Shown here: piece by piece, positions 31,135 through 40,287 of the stretch
How positions within the stretch are numbered: position 1 is the first letter of the stretch
Layout: each line of letters begins with the position of its first letter
Origin: Kribbella caucasensis
GTDB lineage: Bacteria; Actinomycetota; Actinomycetes; Propionibacteriales; Kribbellaceae
Direction: 5' to 3'
DNA length: 64,000 nt
Assembly: GCF_004361855.1 (NCBI RefSeq)
Contig: NZ_SNWQ01000014.1
Location: 62,001-126,000 of the forward strand
Translations under genes and position numbers: made by a program
Notes under the pieces: generated by a model
Told to the model about the DNA's origin: nothing
The model's database searches: none
Seen by the model: the letters and a program-made list of their open reading frames with translations, nothing else

Positions 31135-33255
31135 TCAGTCGGCTCCGGCGGTGGCGGGTGGTGAGTCGGCGTGCGGTGTGATGGATTGAGTGGGGTCGTC
31201 GGCCCAGGGGTCTGGGTAGTCGGCGAGGTTGCGGCGTAGCTGGTCGGCAATGGAATTGCCGAGTGGGCGGGAGAGCTCGCCGAGGGCGTGGGGCACCTGA
31301 CCGGGTGGGTTGGGCACTGGGTCGGACGGCTCACCTACTCGGTCCGCCCGTTGGGCGGGGTCGATCCCGGGACCGCTGCCGTGCGCGGGATTGCTGTCGG
31401 ACGGAGGTGGACCACCGGAGGCGGTACTGCTGGCCGGCGCAGGTCTGCTACCGGGCGCGGGACTACTACCGGACGCAGGTGCACCACCCGACGCGGGACT
31501 GCTGGCCGGCGCAGGTCTGCTACCGGGCGCGGGACTACTACCGGGCGCAGGTGCACCACCGGTCGCGGGACTGCTGGCGGGCGCGGGTCTGCTACCGGGC
31601 GCGGGACTACTACCGGGCGCAGGTGCACCACCCGACGCGGGACTGCTGGCCGGCGCAGGTCTGCTACCGGGCGCGGGACTACTACCGGGCGCAGGTGCAC
31701 CACCGGTCGCGGGACTGCTGGCGGGCGCAGGTCTGCTACCGGGCGCGGGTCTCGTGCCGGGTGGTTCCACGCCGGTGCCGGTGCCGGGGGTGCCGGGGGT
31801 GCCGGTGCCGGGTGGTGGGTTGGTGGACCGGGGGTCTGGTGGTGGGTTGGTGGGGGTGGCCCAGCCGGGGCGGGACAGCACCGGGCGGCCGTTGAGCATG
31901 GTGATGGTCCAGTGGCCGTGGTGTACGTCGATGTGATGGGCCTTGCACAGCAGCACCAAGTTCTCGACGCGGGTCGGGCCTCCGTTGGCCCAGTGCACGA
32001 GGTGGTGGGCCTCGCACATCGCCGGCGGGGCGCCGCAGACGATGCAGCCCTTGTCGCGGGTGTTCAGGGCGCGGCGCATGGCGCGGTTGACGAAGCGTTC
32101 CTCGGTGCCGACATCGAGGGGTTCGGAGTTGGCGCCGAGGACGAGGGGGATGATGCCGGCGTCGCAGGCGAGGCGGCGGATCGCGGCGGCGGACAGGGTG
32201 CCGCCGTGGGCGAGGTCGCCGGTGCCGGTGCCGGCGAGCAGGTCGGCCAGGTTGATGGTGACGGTGATGTGGGGTTTGATGCCGCCGTGTCCGGGCGCGG
32301 CCGTCCCGGTGCCGGCGGCGACGGTGAGGGCGGTGACGAGGCCGTCGGCGTGGCGTTTGCCGCGGGGGCGGGGATCGGGTTGCCCGTCGGGGGTCTTGTG
32401 GGGTTTGGCGCCGGCGAAGATGACGGTCTGGAGGAGTTCGGCGTTGTCGGCGGCGAGGAAGCCGCCGAACTGGATGCCGTCGTCGCGGCGTTTCAGCCAC
32501 AGGGTTTCCTTGGCGTGGGCGCGTTTCTCGGCCGGTTCGGCGCCGTCGGTGTCGAGCCGGTCCCGGACCTGTTTGCCCATCTTGCGCAGTTCGCCCGGTG
32601 ACAGTAGTTGCGCGGCTCGCACCATCTGTTCCTCGGCGACCCGCAGATTCTCCACCGGCACGTTCGCCGCGGCCGGGACCCGCTCCAGGGCGTCGATGAT
32701 CGCCTCGGCCTGGCCCGGATGCAGCACCAGCGGGCCACCCTCCCCGCCATCCTCCACACCACCGCCCGGGGCGGCGGCCGCGGCACCCACATCACCGTCG
32801 GCGCCCGAGTCCGCGCCCGTGCCCGCGTCCGTGCCCGCGTCCGAGCCCGTGCCCGCGTCCGTGCCGCCCGGGTCCGCGTCGGTGCCCGTGGATGCGCCGG
32901 CGTCCGTTCCCAAGCCCGAGTCCGAGTCCGCGCCCCTGCCCGCGTCGTCGTCGGCGTTCGCGTTGGTGGTGGGGTCGGTGTGCAGGGCTGTGTTCACGGC
33001 CTCGTACTTCGTGAGGGCTTTGGCGGTTTTGAGGTCGTGGCGGACGGTGGTGGGGTCGAGGCGGTGGCGGATGGCGATGAGTTGGACGGTGTTGCGGGCG
33101 CCGATTTCGGTGGCGTGGCCGTTGGCGTCGAGGGCGGCCAGCAGTTCGAGGCGGTAGGTGTTCATTCGGTTGAGGTCGGCCTGGAGTGTGTCGAGGGCGG
33201 ACAGCATGTCGCTGCCGCTCATCGACCACACAGGCCGTTGCTCCAACCGTTCCAT
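31135..33255 (-). CDS. DUF222/HNH endonuclease-like protein (13E12 family)
   Basis: This 706-residue protein has an N-terminal DUF222 helical region (residues about 1-90 and 175-370), interrupted by a Thr/Asp/Ala/Gly linker at 91-172. The HNH nuclease motif at 403-446 has Cys pairs (GCIVCGAPP), EAHHLVHWANGG and LCKAHHIDVHH, so the catalytic His and zinc ligands are present. A Pro/Ser/Ala/Gly-rich tail contains 24-residue repeats encoded at 31439-31726. Proteins of this family are multicopy in actinomycetes, sometimes linked to mobile DNA. Their function is unproven. Confidence 0.88.
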   Translation of the reverse strand: MERLEQRPVWSMSGSDMLSALDTLQADLNRMNTYRLELLAALDANGHATEIGARNTVQLIAIRHRLDPTTVRHDLKTAKALTKYEAVNTALHTDPTTNANADDDAGRGADSDSGLGTDAGASTGTDADPGGTDAGTGSDAGTDAGTGADSGADGDVGAAAAAPGGGVEDGGEGGPLVLHPGQAEAIIDALERVPAAANVPVENLRVAEEQMVRAAQLLSPGELRKMGKQVRDRLDTDGAEPAEKRAHAKETLWLKRRDDGIQFGGFLAADNAELLQTVIFAGAKPHKTPDGQPDPRPRGKRHADGLVTALTVAAGTGTAAPGHGGIKPHITVTINLADLLAGTGTGDLAHGGTLSAAAIRRLACDAGIIPLVLGANSEPLDVGTEERFVNRAMRRALNTRDKGCIVCGAPPAMCEAHHLVHWANGGPTRVENLVLLCKAHHIDVHHGHWTITMLNGRPVLSRPGWATPTNPPPDPRSTNPPPGTGTPGTPGTGTGVEPPGTRPAPGSRPAPASSPATGGAPAPGSSPAPGSRPAPASSPASGGAPAPGSSPAPGSRPAPASSPATGGAPAPGSSPAPGSRPAPASSPASGGAPASGSSPAPGSRPAPASSTASGGPPPSDSNPAHGSGPGIDPAQRADRVGEPSDPVPNPPGQVPHALGELSRPLGNSIADQLRRNLADYPDPWADDPTQSITPHADSPPATAGAD
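31439..31726. repeat. 72-bp tandem repeat (4 full copies) in the DUF222/HNH gene
   Basis: Units begin with GC(A/G)GGTCTGCTACCGGGCGC at 31439, 31511, 31583, 31655 and, partial, 31727, exactly 72 bases apart. They encode 24-residue Pro/Ala/Ser/Gly blocks in the C-terminal tail of the HNH protein. Copies alternate between two variants (GGTCGCGGG and CGACGCGGG), so the real unit may be a 144-base dimer. Confidence 0.92.
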
Positions 33256-33362
33256 GACTACAACCGTAGACGACGCCGCCGACAGTTTTGATCCGAAAGC
33301 CCTTATCTACAAGGGAATTCAGGATTGTCTGGTTTCGGCCAAGTTGTCCACAGGGCCCAGGT

Positions 33363-34088
33363 TCAGGGTGTTGGGGAGTGCGTTCTGTGGTAGTGGCGTT
33401 GGACTCGGCCTCGGTTGGCGCAGGTGGGGGTGCACCAGGTCTGGCGGGGGTCGGTTTGGACGAAGTACTTGACGCAGCGGGCGGCCGGGCAGGCGCGGAG
33501 GCGGTCGCGGTCGGGGCTGGTGAGGAACGTGATGGCGGTGTGGGCGGTGGTCGCCAGGAGGAGGGTGTTCGGGGACTTCAACCGGCCGGACCAGAGGAGG
33601 TGGGGGTCGCCGGTGGGGGGCCAGGCGAGGTGTTGGGTGCCCAGGTGGTCTGCGGTCTTGTTGAGGTGTGCGATGGCCGCGGCGGGGGCGAGCAGGTTGG
33701 GCACGTCCGCCCGGGTGGGCTGCTGGACGGCGTGAGCGAAGAGGGAACGGATCGCCCGCCGCAACTCGAGCAGACCAGGCCGAACCCGCTCGGGGTCGAC
33801 GTCAGCTGAAGCGAAGGGCCGCTCGGGGGTGATGCCAGCTGACCGGGCCTGCTCGGGGTCGAGGTCAGCCGAAGCGAAGGGCTGCTCGGGGTCGAGGTCA
33901 GCCGAAGCGAAGGGCTGCTCGGGGTCGAGGTCGGCTGAGGTGAAGGGCTGGCCGAGGACTTCGGCGACGAGAGGAGCCGCCTGGGCGATCCATGCTGCCA
34001 CTCCGTCGACCGTGTCCAGGTCGTCGGCGACGCCGCCGTGGCCGTCGTGGTGGACGGTGCGGGAGAGCTCGAACGCCAGCGCGGTCAT
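33363..34088 (-). CDS. CGNR zinc-finger / ABATE-domain regulator
   Basis: This 241-residue protein has an N-terminal ABATE-type helical domain and a C-terminal CGNR zinc finger, visible as CPAARCVKYFVQ and WCTPTCANRGRVQRHYHR; the canonical CGNR box reads CANR here. Such proteins are thought to be stress-linked transcription regulators. Residues about 46-90 contain three 11-residue tandem units QPFASADLDPE (first with T) plus a degenerate fourth. AGGATG lies 6 bases before the ATG. It is divergent from the isomerase-fold gene at 34185. Confidence 0.85.
   Translation of the reverse strand: MTALAFELSRTVHHDGHGGVADDLDTVDGVAAWIAQAAPLVAEVLGQPFTSADLDPEQPFASADLDPEQPFASADLDPEQARSAGITPERPFASADVDPERVRPGLLELRRAIRSLFAHAVQQPTRADVPNLLAPAAAIAHLNKTADHLGTQHLAWPPTGDPHLLWSGRLKSPNTLLLATTAHTAITFLTSPDRDRLRACPAARCVKYFVQTDPRQTWCTPTCANRGRVQRHYHRTHSPTP
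33851..33949. repeat. 33-bp tandem repeat (3 copies) in the CGNR gene
   Basis: Three consecutive 33-base units beginning GCTCGGGGTCGAGGTCAGCC start at 33851, 33884 and 33917; the last is slightly diverged. They encode 11-residue blocks ending in DPE in the interdomain segment of the CGNR protein. The period is a multiple of three, so copy-number change would not break the frame. Confidence 0.88.
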
Positions 34089-34184
34089 ACGAACATCCTA
34101 ATGGGATCCGCCATTGCTGCCATATGGTTCGATGATCTAGAGTCACTAACGCCAACGAGGATGACTACCGTTAGGAGACTCCAG

Positions 34185-34844
34185 ATGCTGAAGCCCGAGG
34201 TACGCGCTGCCGCCGACCGACTCAACGCAGTACTGGCCGGGGTTGACGACGACACGGCGCGGGCGGCGTCCGGGCTGCCCGGGTGGTCGCGCGGGCACGT
34301 GATGGCGCATCTGGCGAACTTCAGCGACGCGATGACGCGACAGGTGGAGGAGGCGCTCGCGGGACGGCTGGTCGAGATGTACGACGGCGGCCGGCCGGCC
34401 CGGGACGCGGCGATCGAGGCCGATTCGGGGAAGTCCGCTCAGGAACTCAAGGACCACGTGGCCGTGGCGACGGGCAACCTGATCGCGGCGTGGGAGAAGG
34501 TCGACGACTGGACCCGGCCGGTCACTTATCGGGACAGCGACCTGACCGCAACCGCCTACTGTGGCTGGCGCGAGCTCGAGATCCACACGATCGACCTGGC
34601 CCTGGAGCCGACCAGCGACGACTGGTCCGAGGAGTTCTGCCTGCACCTCCTGGACTTCCTCCGCCCGCGCACCCCCGAGGGCATCAAGCTGGTCCTCGAT
34701 GCAGGCGACGCGAAGTGGGAGAACGGCGACGGCCCGACCCAGGTCGTCGAAGGCAAGCTCACCGACCTGACTGCCTGGCTGGCCGGCCGCGAGCCCCGGC
34801 AAGCCCTGGTGGGCGACCTGCCGGAGCTGCAGCCCTGGCCGTGA
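34185..34844 (+). CDS. maleylpyruvate isomerase-family, mycothiol-dependent enzyme (DinB fold)
   Basis: This 219-residue protein of the MDMPI family has the N-terminal four-helix domain with LPGWSRGHVMAHLANFSDA, the H-x3-E/D-x2 metal-site region around HVMAHLA, and WRELEIHTIDL later in the bundle. Family members use mycothiol as cofactor; mycothiol capacity is supported here by mshB at 52056. AGGAG precedes ATG 34185 by about 9 bases, whereas the longer open frame lacks a ribosome-binding site. The actual substrate is unknown, and no gentisate genes are near. It converges with the broken DUF4185 gene. Confidence 0.85.
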   Translation: MLKPEVRAAADRLNAVLAGVDDDTARAASGLPGWSRGHVMAHLANFSDAMTRQVEEALAGRLVEMYDGGRPARDAAIEADSGKSAQELKDHVAVATGNLIAAWEKVDDWTRPVTYRDSDLTATAYCGWRELEIHTIDLALEPTSDDWSEEFCLHLLDFLRPRTPEGIKLVLDAGDAKWENGDGPTQVVEGKLTDLTAWLAGREPRQALVGDLPELQPWP

Positions 34845-34881
34845 CCAAGCCGAAGCCGGCCCGACCAGCGAGCGGCGCGGA

Positions 34882-36941
34882 TCAGTCGATAGTGAAGTCG
34901 TCCAGCTGGATCCAGGTGTCGGTGCCGGGAGCGTTGAAGCCCGCGTAGACGGTGACCTCATGCACCCCGGCGGGGATGGTGACGGTCACCTCGTGGTGGA
35001 CGTAGCCGGTTGACGCGCCGAAGGTCTTCGAGGCGAGATCCTGAGAGCCGACACGTACTCCGAACCGACCCTGGCCGTCCGGCAGCCCGGCTGACGCGTT
35101 GATCCACGAGCCGACCTTGTACGTCGTGCCCGGGACCACCGGCACCTTCTGGGTCAACGCGCTCCAGCCGGTGCCGGAGGTCCGGATCCAGCCGTTGTTC
35201 GCGCCGGAGTGGGCGAACCCGAGCCCACGGTCCACCCCGTTCGCCGCCGTCCCCTCGAAGATCCAGGCCGGCTTCCCACTCCCGAACGCCTCGAAGCCGC
35301 CATCAGCCAACTGCGCGACGTACCGGACCGCCACCTCGGCGACCGACGTGAAGCTCCGCGTCCCACCCGGCAGCCCGATCACCCGGATCCCGTCCGTTTC
35401 GACCGTCGGGAAAGTCAACGTGTACGTCGTATTCGCGCCCGCCGACGCGTCCCCCGGATACGCCGGCGACACCGACTGCGCGCCGACCTCGACCCACGAG
35501 CCGTCGACCTTGACCTGCACCCGCGGCCGACCCGTGAAGTACCCGCCCTGCGCCGACACCGCGCCCGAGGTGAACTCGACCCGGTTGATCCGGTGCTTCG
35601 CCGGCCACTCGTATCCCCACCACGAAGCACCCTTCACCTCGTCGTCGGAGTCGGTCTCGCTCCCGGTCGTCACCCCGTCGTTCAGCAACGCAAGGCTCCC
35701 CGACTGCGACGACTTCGAGATCGCGACCGCACCCGAAGCCGGCGCGGCCAGGTTGGCGTCGGACGGCAGCTCGGTCGCGGGCGCGTCGGAGCCAGGTGTC
35801 AGCACCAGTTTCCGCAGGTTGAAGTTGTAGACGGAGGTCCCGATCCCGCCACCACCGCACGGGCACACGTTCGCCTGCAGGTACATCGTCTTCCCGTCCG
35901 GCTGCACGAACTTGGACGGGATCGTCACCCCTAGCCGCCGTACTTCGAGGTCGACCACGGGTACCCGCCGAAGTCCTTGCTGAGGAAGTGTTTCCACGGC
36001 CCCCACGGCGTCGGCGCCTCGTAGAACTCGAACGTGTACTCCGTCCACGAGGTGTAGACATATCGCTGTTGCGCGGCCAAGTACGTAACCCCGCCTTGGC
36101 TGATCACGCTCAAGTTGCTCGCGTTCGTCCCGTACGTCTGTGCGTAGAGCCGGCGCTGATCCGTCAGCACCGGCCGCCGGTCGTCGAGCTTGGACGACCA
36201 CGTCGGCCTGCCCCGCTCGTTGCTCCCGGCAAAGAATTCCCACGCCCTCCGATCCTGCACCTTGGTCTTCGGAACGCGAGCCAGATACACGCTCTGCGGG
36301 TCCGCCACGGTGTCGTCGAAGGAGTCCCGCCAGTTCCCGTCCAACCCGTACGCGTACACGTACCCGTCGGGCGCGGCCGCTCCGCCCTTGCCATAGTCGG
36401 CGAACCAGATCGTGGTGAACACGTGGTTCGCGAACATCGGCTTGTTCTTGTCCCACGTCCAGGTCCGCCCGTGATCGGTGGACTTGAGGATCGTCGCGGC
36501 CGGTACGTCGTTGAAGTCCAGCGCGAGATCCTGCACCGCCAAGTACATCGTGTCGCCGACGCACACCATGCCGGTGGGCTTGCGGTTGTACCCGCCTCCC
36601 GACCAGATCGAGCCGACCTGGTCACCCCGGGCGATCGTCGTACCGGAGAGGTTGCCGGGCTCCCCCTTCACCTCGTTGACCGCGATGTCGGCGAACTCGG
36701 CGTCCAGGCTGAACCCCTTGCCGTCCCCGTTCGCGGTGTACAAGTTGCCGTTGCCGGCCCAGCAGGACGGCCAGAGGTCGCCGTCGCTCGCACTCGGCAT
36801 CCCCTTGGACTCCACCGTGCTGGTGCCGATGTACGTGCTCGCACCACCCGCGGGAGTCGAGCCGCCGGGCGACGATTGGGTCAGGACAGCGGCCGAGCCG
36901 AGTACGAGCGGCAGGACGGCCAACAACGCTCCACGTTTCAC
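34882..36941 (-). pseudogene. secreted DUF4185/discoidin-like carbohydrate-active protein, frameshifted
   Basis: The N-terminal part (36941 to 35931) encodes a signal peptide (KRGALLAVLPLVLGSAAVL) and a DUF4185 beta-propeller-like domain (GDLWPSCWAGNGNLYTANGD, ILKSTDHGRTWTW). It ends at a stop just after WSTSKYGG. In another frame, without a gap, the expected continuation GVTIPSKFVQPDGKTMYLQ runs to 34882 and includes an F5/8-type carbohydrate-binding region and a C-terminal jelly-roll. Around 35935 the minus strand reads GGCTAGGGGTGACG; one extra C after TA would restore Y-G-V-T-I. The whole is about 685 codons. It is the last gene after the sugar ABC transporter, so it probably degraded or bound the imported glycan outside the cell. 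A sequencing error is possible. Confidence 0.8.
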
Positions 36942-36957
36942 AGCACAGTCCCTGCTT

Positions 36958-37758
36958 TCACTTGAGGCCGGTGGTCTTCATCGCGTCGACCAGGCGTTTC
37001 TGGCCGGCCACGAAGACCACGACGGTCGGGATCGCCGCGATCACGGCGGCGGCGAGGATCAGGTTCCAGGCCGAGGAGTACTGGCCCTGCATGCCGGCGA
37101 TGCCCTGCTGGATCATCCGCAGGTCCGGGTTCCGCGTGATCGTGAGCGGCCAGAGGAACGCGTTCCAGTTGGCCAGGAAGAAGAGCACGGACAAGGAAGC
37201 GAGTACCGGCCGGCTCAACGGCAGGATGACGCTCCAGTAACGCCGCCAGTACCCGCAGCCGTCCAGGTCGGCCGCTTCCTCCAGCTCGCGCGGGATGCTC
37301 AGGTAGTACTGCCGCAGCAGGAAGATGCCGAAGGCATGGAAGATGCTCGGCACGATCAGTCCGGCGTAGCTGTCCAGCAGGCCGAGCTGCTTGGCCACCA
37401 GAAACAGCGGCACCAGGATCACCGGCAGCGAGACGAGCAGCGTCGACATGATGGCGGAGAAGATGATCCCGCGACCCGGGAACCGCAGCCGAGCCAGCGC
37501 GTACGCCGCCATCGAGTGGAAGAACAACGCGATGATCGTGACGACCACCGACACCAGCGCACTGTTCAGCATGAACCTTGGCAGCGGAACCTTCAGCAGC
37601 ACATACCGCAGGTTGTCCAACGTCCACGTCGACGGCCACCCCGAGGCGAAGACCTCCTCGGCCGGTTTGAACACGCTGACCAGAACCCACAGCAGCGGCG
37701 CCACCGCGATCAACGCCAGTACGTGCGCGAGCACTGGAAGAACGAACCTACTCCTCAT
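36958..37758 (-). CDS. carbohydrate ABC transporter permease (MalG type)
   Basis: This 266-residue inner-membrane permease has about six transmembrane helices. The cytoplasmic EAA loop reads EEAADLDGCGYWRRYWSVIL with the conserved Gly and downstream LP, which docks the ATPase. It belongs to the CUT1 sugar uptake class. It overlaps the MalF-type permease by 11 bases and is followed within 17 bases by the DUF4185 gene. No ATPase gene is in the operon, so a shared multisugar ATPase (MsiK type) is probably used. Confidence 0.92.
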   Translation of the reverse strand: MRSRFVLPVLAHVLALIAVAPLLWVLVSVFKPAEEVFASGWPSTWTLDNLRYVLLKVPLPRFMLNSALVSVVVTIIALFFHSMAAYALARLRFPGRGIIFSAIMSTLLVSLPVILVPLFLVAKQLGLLDSYAGLIVPSIFHAFGIFLLRQYYLSIPRELEEAADLDGCGYWRRYWSVILPLSRPVLASLSVLFFLANWNAFLWPLTITRNPDLRMIQQGIAGMQGQYSSAWNLILAAAVIAAIPTVVVFVAGQKRLVDAMKTTGLK

Positions 37759-38710
37759 CGAAGCGACCTCCCCGGGTCAGCGCGAACATGAGACCCGTAC
37801 AGATCACCAGCAACGCGACAACCACGGTGGTGAGCGCTGTTGCGTAGCCGATGTTGTTGAAGGTGAAGGCCTGCTCGTAGATGTAGAGCACCACCGTGCT
37901 GGTGGACCGGGCCGGGCCACCGGCTGTGAGCACGTAAACCAGGTCGAAGGCCTGCAGCCCGGTCACCGCGCCGATCGTGGAGTTGACCACCACGAAGAAG
38001 CTGGTCGGGCGGAGCAACGGCCAGATGACGTAGCGGAAGCGCTGCCATGAGCCGGCCCCGTCGATGTGAGCGGCGTCCTCCAGCTCCTTCGGCACGTCCT
38101 TCAGCCCGGCCAGAAACACCAGCATCTGGTAGCCCATGATGAACCACACGCTGATCACCACGTAGGTGCCCAGCGCCAGGGACGGCGTGCCGAGGAACGA
38201 CACGTCCTCCAGACCGAAAGGCGCCAGCAGGCTCGAGATCGCGCCCCGTTTGTCCACCAGGAGGAACTGCCAGAGCAGGCCGACAACGACCAGACTGACA
38301 ACGTTCGGCAGGAAGAACGCTGAGCGGACCCAGCCGATACCCTTGAACTTGTTCCGGACCAGCATGGCCAGCGCGAGACTGACCACGAAGGCGATCGGCA
38401 CGTACGTGATCACGTAGGTTCCGGTGACCTTCAGCGATGCCAGCAGCTGATCGTCCGAGCCCATCAGCTTGTAGTTGGCGAGCCCGACGTACTGGTAGTT
38501 GCCGAAGCCGTCCACCTTGAACAGGGCGACCGCGAAGGCGAGCACCATCGGCAACGCGACGAACACCAGCAGGCCGATCACGTCGGGCGCGAGGAAGGCG
38601 TACGCCGCTACCGCCTCGCGCTGCTTCCGCGTCAACGACCGCTTCTGCTTCTCCCCTGGCGTCCCAGCCTTCACCAGAGGCTTGGAGCGAGGTGCTGTTG
38701 TGGTAGCCAT
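37748..38710 (-). CDS. carbohydrate ABC transporter permease (MalF type)
   Basis: This 320-residue permease has a basic cytoplasmic N-terminus (KQKRSLTRKQREAVAAYAFL), six or so membrane helices and the EAA loop EDAAHIDGAGSWQRFRYVIW. It pairs with the MalG-type protein to form the CUT1 channel. Its ATG overlaps the stop of the binding-protein gene (TGATG), so the three are translated in fixed proportion. The substrate is a sugar or oligosaccharide and is not otherwise specified. Confidence 0.92.
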   Translation of the reverse strand: MATTTAPRSKPLVKAGTPGEKQKRSLTRKQREAVAAYAFLAPDVIGLLVFVALPMVLAFAVALFKVDGFGNYQYVGLANYKLMGSDDQLLASLKVTGTYVITYVPIAFVVSLALAMLVRNKFKGIGWVRSAFFLPNVVSLVVVGLLWQFLLVDKRGAISSLLAPFGLEDVSFLGTPSLALGTYVVISVWFIMGYQMLVFLAGLKDVPKELEDAAHIDGAGSWQRFRYVIWPLLRPTSFFVVVNSTIGAVTGLQAFDLVYVLTAGGPARSTSTVVLYIYEQAFTFNNIGYATALTTVVVALLVICTGLMFALTRGGRFDEE

Positions 38711-40074
38711 CAGCTGATGGGCGCGCCCTGGTAGGTCTTCAGGAAGGTGTCGATCTTCTCGGCCGCGTCGGCCGCCGCCTTGCCGGGATCAGTCGCGTTC
38801 AGCTGGCAGGCCTGGATCGCGTCCGCGATCGGCTGGTACACCTCCGGTGGGAACCGCGGCTCGGGCTGACCGGTCGGGGCGATCTCGCTGACGAACTTCT
38901 TCAGCACGCCTTCGGCGAACGCGCCCTGGCTGTCCGCGGCCTGCTGCACCGACTTGCGCGGCGGCACGTTGGTCTTGACCACGGTGTTCCACTGCCGGCC
39001 GCGCTCGACGCCCTCGGCATCGGTCGACCCGAGCGCCCAGGCGATGAACTTGGCCGCCGCCTCCGGGTTCTTTCCCTTCGCGTTCGCCACGAAGGCCCAG
39101 CCGCCGAGGTCGGTGGCCTGCTTGCCGCCCTCAGGGGTCGGGTGCGGAATGATCCCGTACTTGGTCTTCTGACCCTTGGCGCGCATGTCCGAGACCGCCC
39201 AGATGCCGCTCTGCTGCATCGCCGCAGCGCCCGCGCCCAGGTTCGCCAAGACGTCACCACCGCCGCCGCCGAGGGCCTTGCGCGGCGCCACCTTGCTCTG
39301 GATCGTGTCCTGCCAGAACTTCAGCGCCTGCACCGCGGCCGGCGTGTCAAAGGCGACCTTGCCGTCCTTGATCACGGCACCGTCGCCCTGCCACAGGAAC
39401 GGGTACCAGGTGAAGTTCTGGTAGTACCCGGGCGCCGTCTCGAACATCACGCCGTACTTGTTCTTGCCGGTCAGCTTCTGCGCGACGGCGAGGGTCTGGT
39501 CCCAGGTCTTCGGCAGGTCCGCCTCGGACAGCCCGGCCTTCTCGAACGCGGCCTCGCTGTAGTACATCGCGAGCGGTTCGATCTCCATCGGCAGTCCGTA
39601 GATCTTGCCGTCGACGCTGCGCGCCTCCAGCATGCCGGGCAGGTAGTCGGCCTTCGTCTGGTCGGACAGCTGCGCGGAAAGGTCCTGCAGCACGCCGCCG
39701 TTGTAGTAGCGGAGGAAGTCGCCCGGGCTGATCAGGAAGATGTCCGGGCCCTGGCCGGCCTGGAACGCCGTCTGCAAGACGTTGCCGCCGAGATACTCCT
39801 TGCCCGGGATGTAGCGGAGCTCGACCTTGACGTCGTTGTTCGCGTTCCACTGCTCGGCGAGGGAGACGAACCACTTGCTCTGCGGGCCGTTGTCGTCGGC
39901 CGGTCCGTAGAAGTTCCAGAACGACATTTCTTTGCCGTCGCCGCCACCGCTGGAGTCACCTCCGCACGCGGTCAGCAGCGGTCCGGCGAAGGCCGAGGCC
40001 GCCAGCGCGCCGAGGCCACCGCGCAGCACAGAACGGCGGCCAATCGGCCGGTTGAGAAAGGGATCTGCGGACAT
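38710..40074 (-). CDS. extracellular solute-binding lipoprotein (family 1, sugar)
   Basis: This 454-residue binding protein has twin arginines followed by a hydrophobic stretch and lipobox (GRRSVLRGGLGALAASAF, then LLTACGG), so it is probably a lipoprotein and perhaps exported by Tat. The mature part starts with a Gly/Ser linker and SFWNFYGPADDNGP, and shows the family-1 features GKIYGLPMEIEPLAMYYSEA. It captures the sugar for the two permeases downstream. The start ATG 40074 is chosen over an upstream in-frame codon at 40110. It is regulated from the divergent region that holds two AATCGATTTC-type operators. Confidence 0.92.
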   Translation of the reverse strand: MSADPFLNRPIGRRSVLRGGLGALAASAFAGPLLTACGGDSSGGGDGKEMSFWNFYGPADDNGPQSKWFVSLAEQWNANNDVKVELRYIPGKEYLGGNVLQTAFQAGQGPDIFLISPGDFLRYYNGGVLQDLSAQLSDQTKADYLPGMLEARSVDGKIYGLPMEIEPLAMYYSEAAFEKAGLSEADLPKTWDQTLAVAQKLTGKNKYGVMFETAPGYYQNFTWYPFLWQGDGAVIKDGKVAFDTPAAVQALKFWQDTIQSKVAPRKALGGGGGDVLANLGAGAAAMQQSGIWAVSDMRAKGQKTKYGIIPHPTPEGGKQATDLGGWAFVANAKGKNPEAAAKFIAWALGSTDAEGVERGRQWNTVVKTNVPPRKSVQQAADSQGAFAEGVLKKFVSEIAPTGQPEPRFPPEVYQPIADAIQACQLNATDPGKAAADAAEKIDTFLKTYQGAPIS

Positions 40075-40106
40075 CAGAAGCTCCAGGGGGTGTGCGTGTC
40101 CGGCGG

Positions 40107-40118
40107 GCAATCGATTTC
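40107..40118. promoter_or_regulatory. LacI-type operator, binding-protein side
   Basis: GCAATCGATTTC differs by one base from the perfect palindrome GAAATCGATTTC at 40249-40260. It lies 33 bases upstream of the binding-protein start, where a repressor would block the transporter operon. The central CG with flanking A/T is characteristic of LacI-family operators. Confidence 0.55.
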
Positions 40119-40216
40119 TCGCAATCTACGAGGAGCGCCGGGAACGGTCAAGAGTCGACGGCCGGGAAGTTTGATCAGATCGAGCAAGCCGCCTTGTTTT
40201 GAACAACATGCAGGCG

Positions 40217-40260
40217 TTGACACTTCTCGCCCTGCTGCCTACGCTGCGGAAATCGATTTC
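40217..40260 (+). promoter_or_regulatory. promoter and LacI-type operator of the SIS-pfkB-lacI operon
   Basis: TTGACA (40217-40222), a 17-base spacer and TACGCT (40240-40245) form a near-ideal housekeeping promoter. GAAATCGATTTC (40249-40260), a perfect 12-base palindrome, lies at the expected transcription start, so a bound repressor would prevent initiation. The SIS gene begins at 40288. Confidence 0.7.
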
Positions 40261-40287
40261 TGACTACAGACCGAAAGCAGGTCGAGG

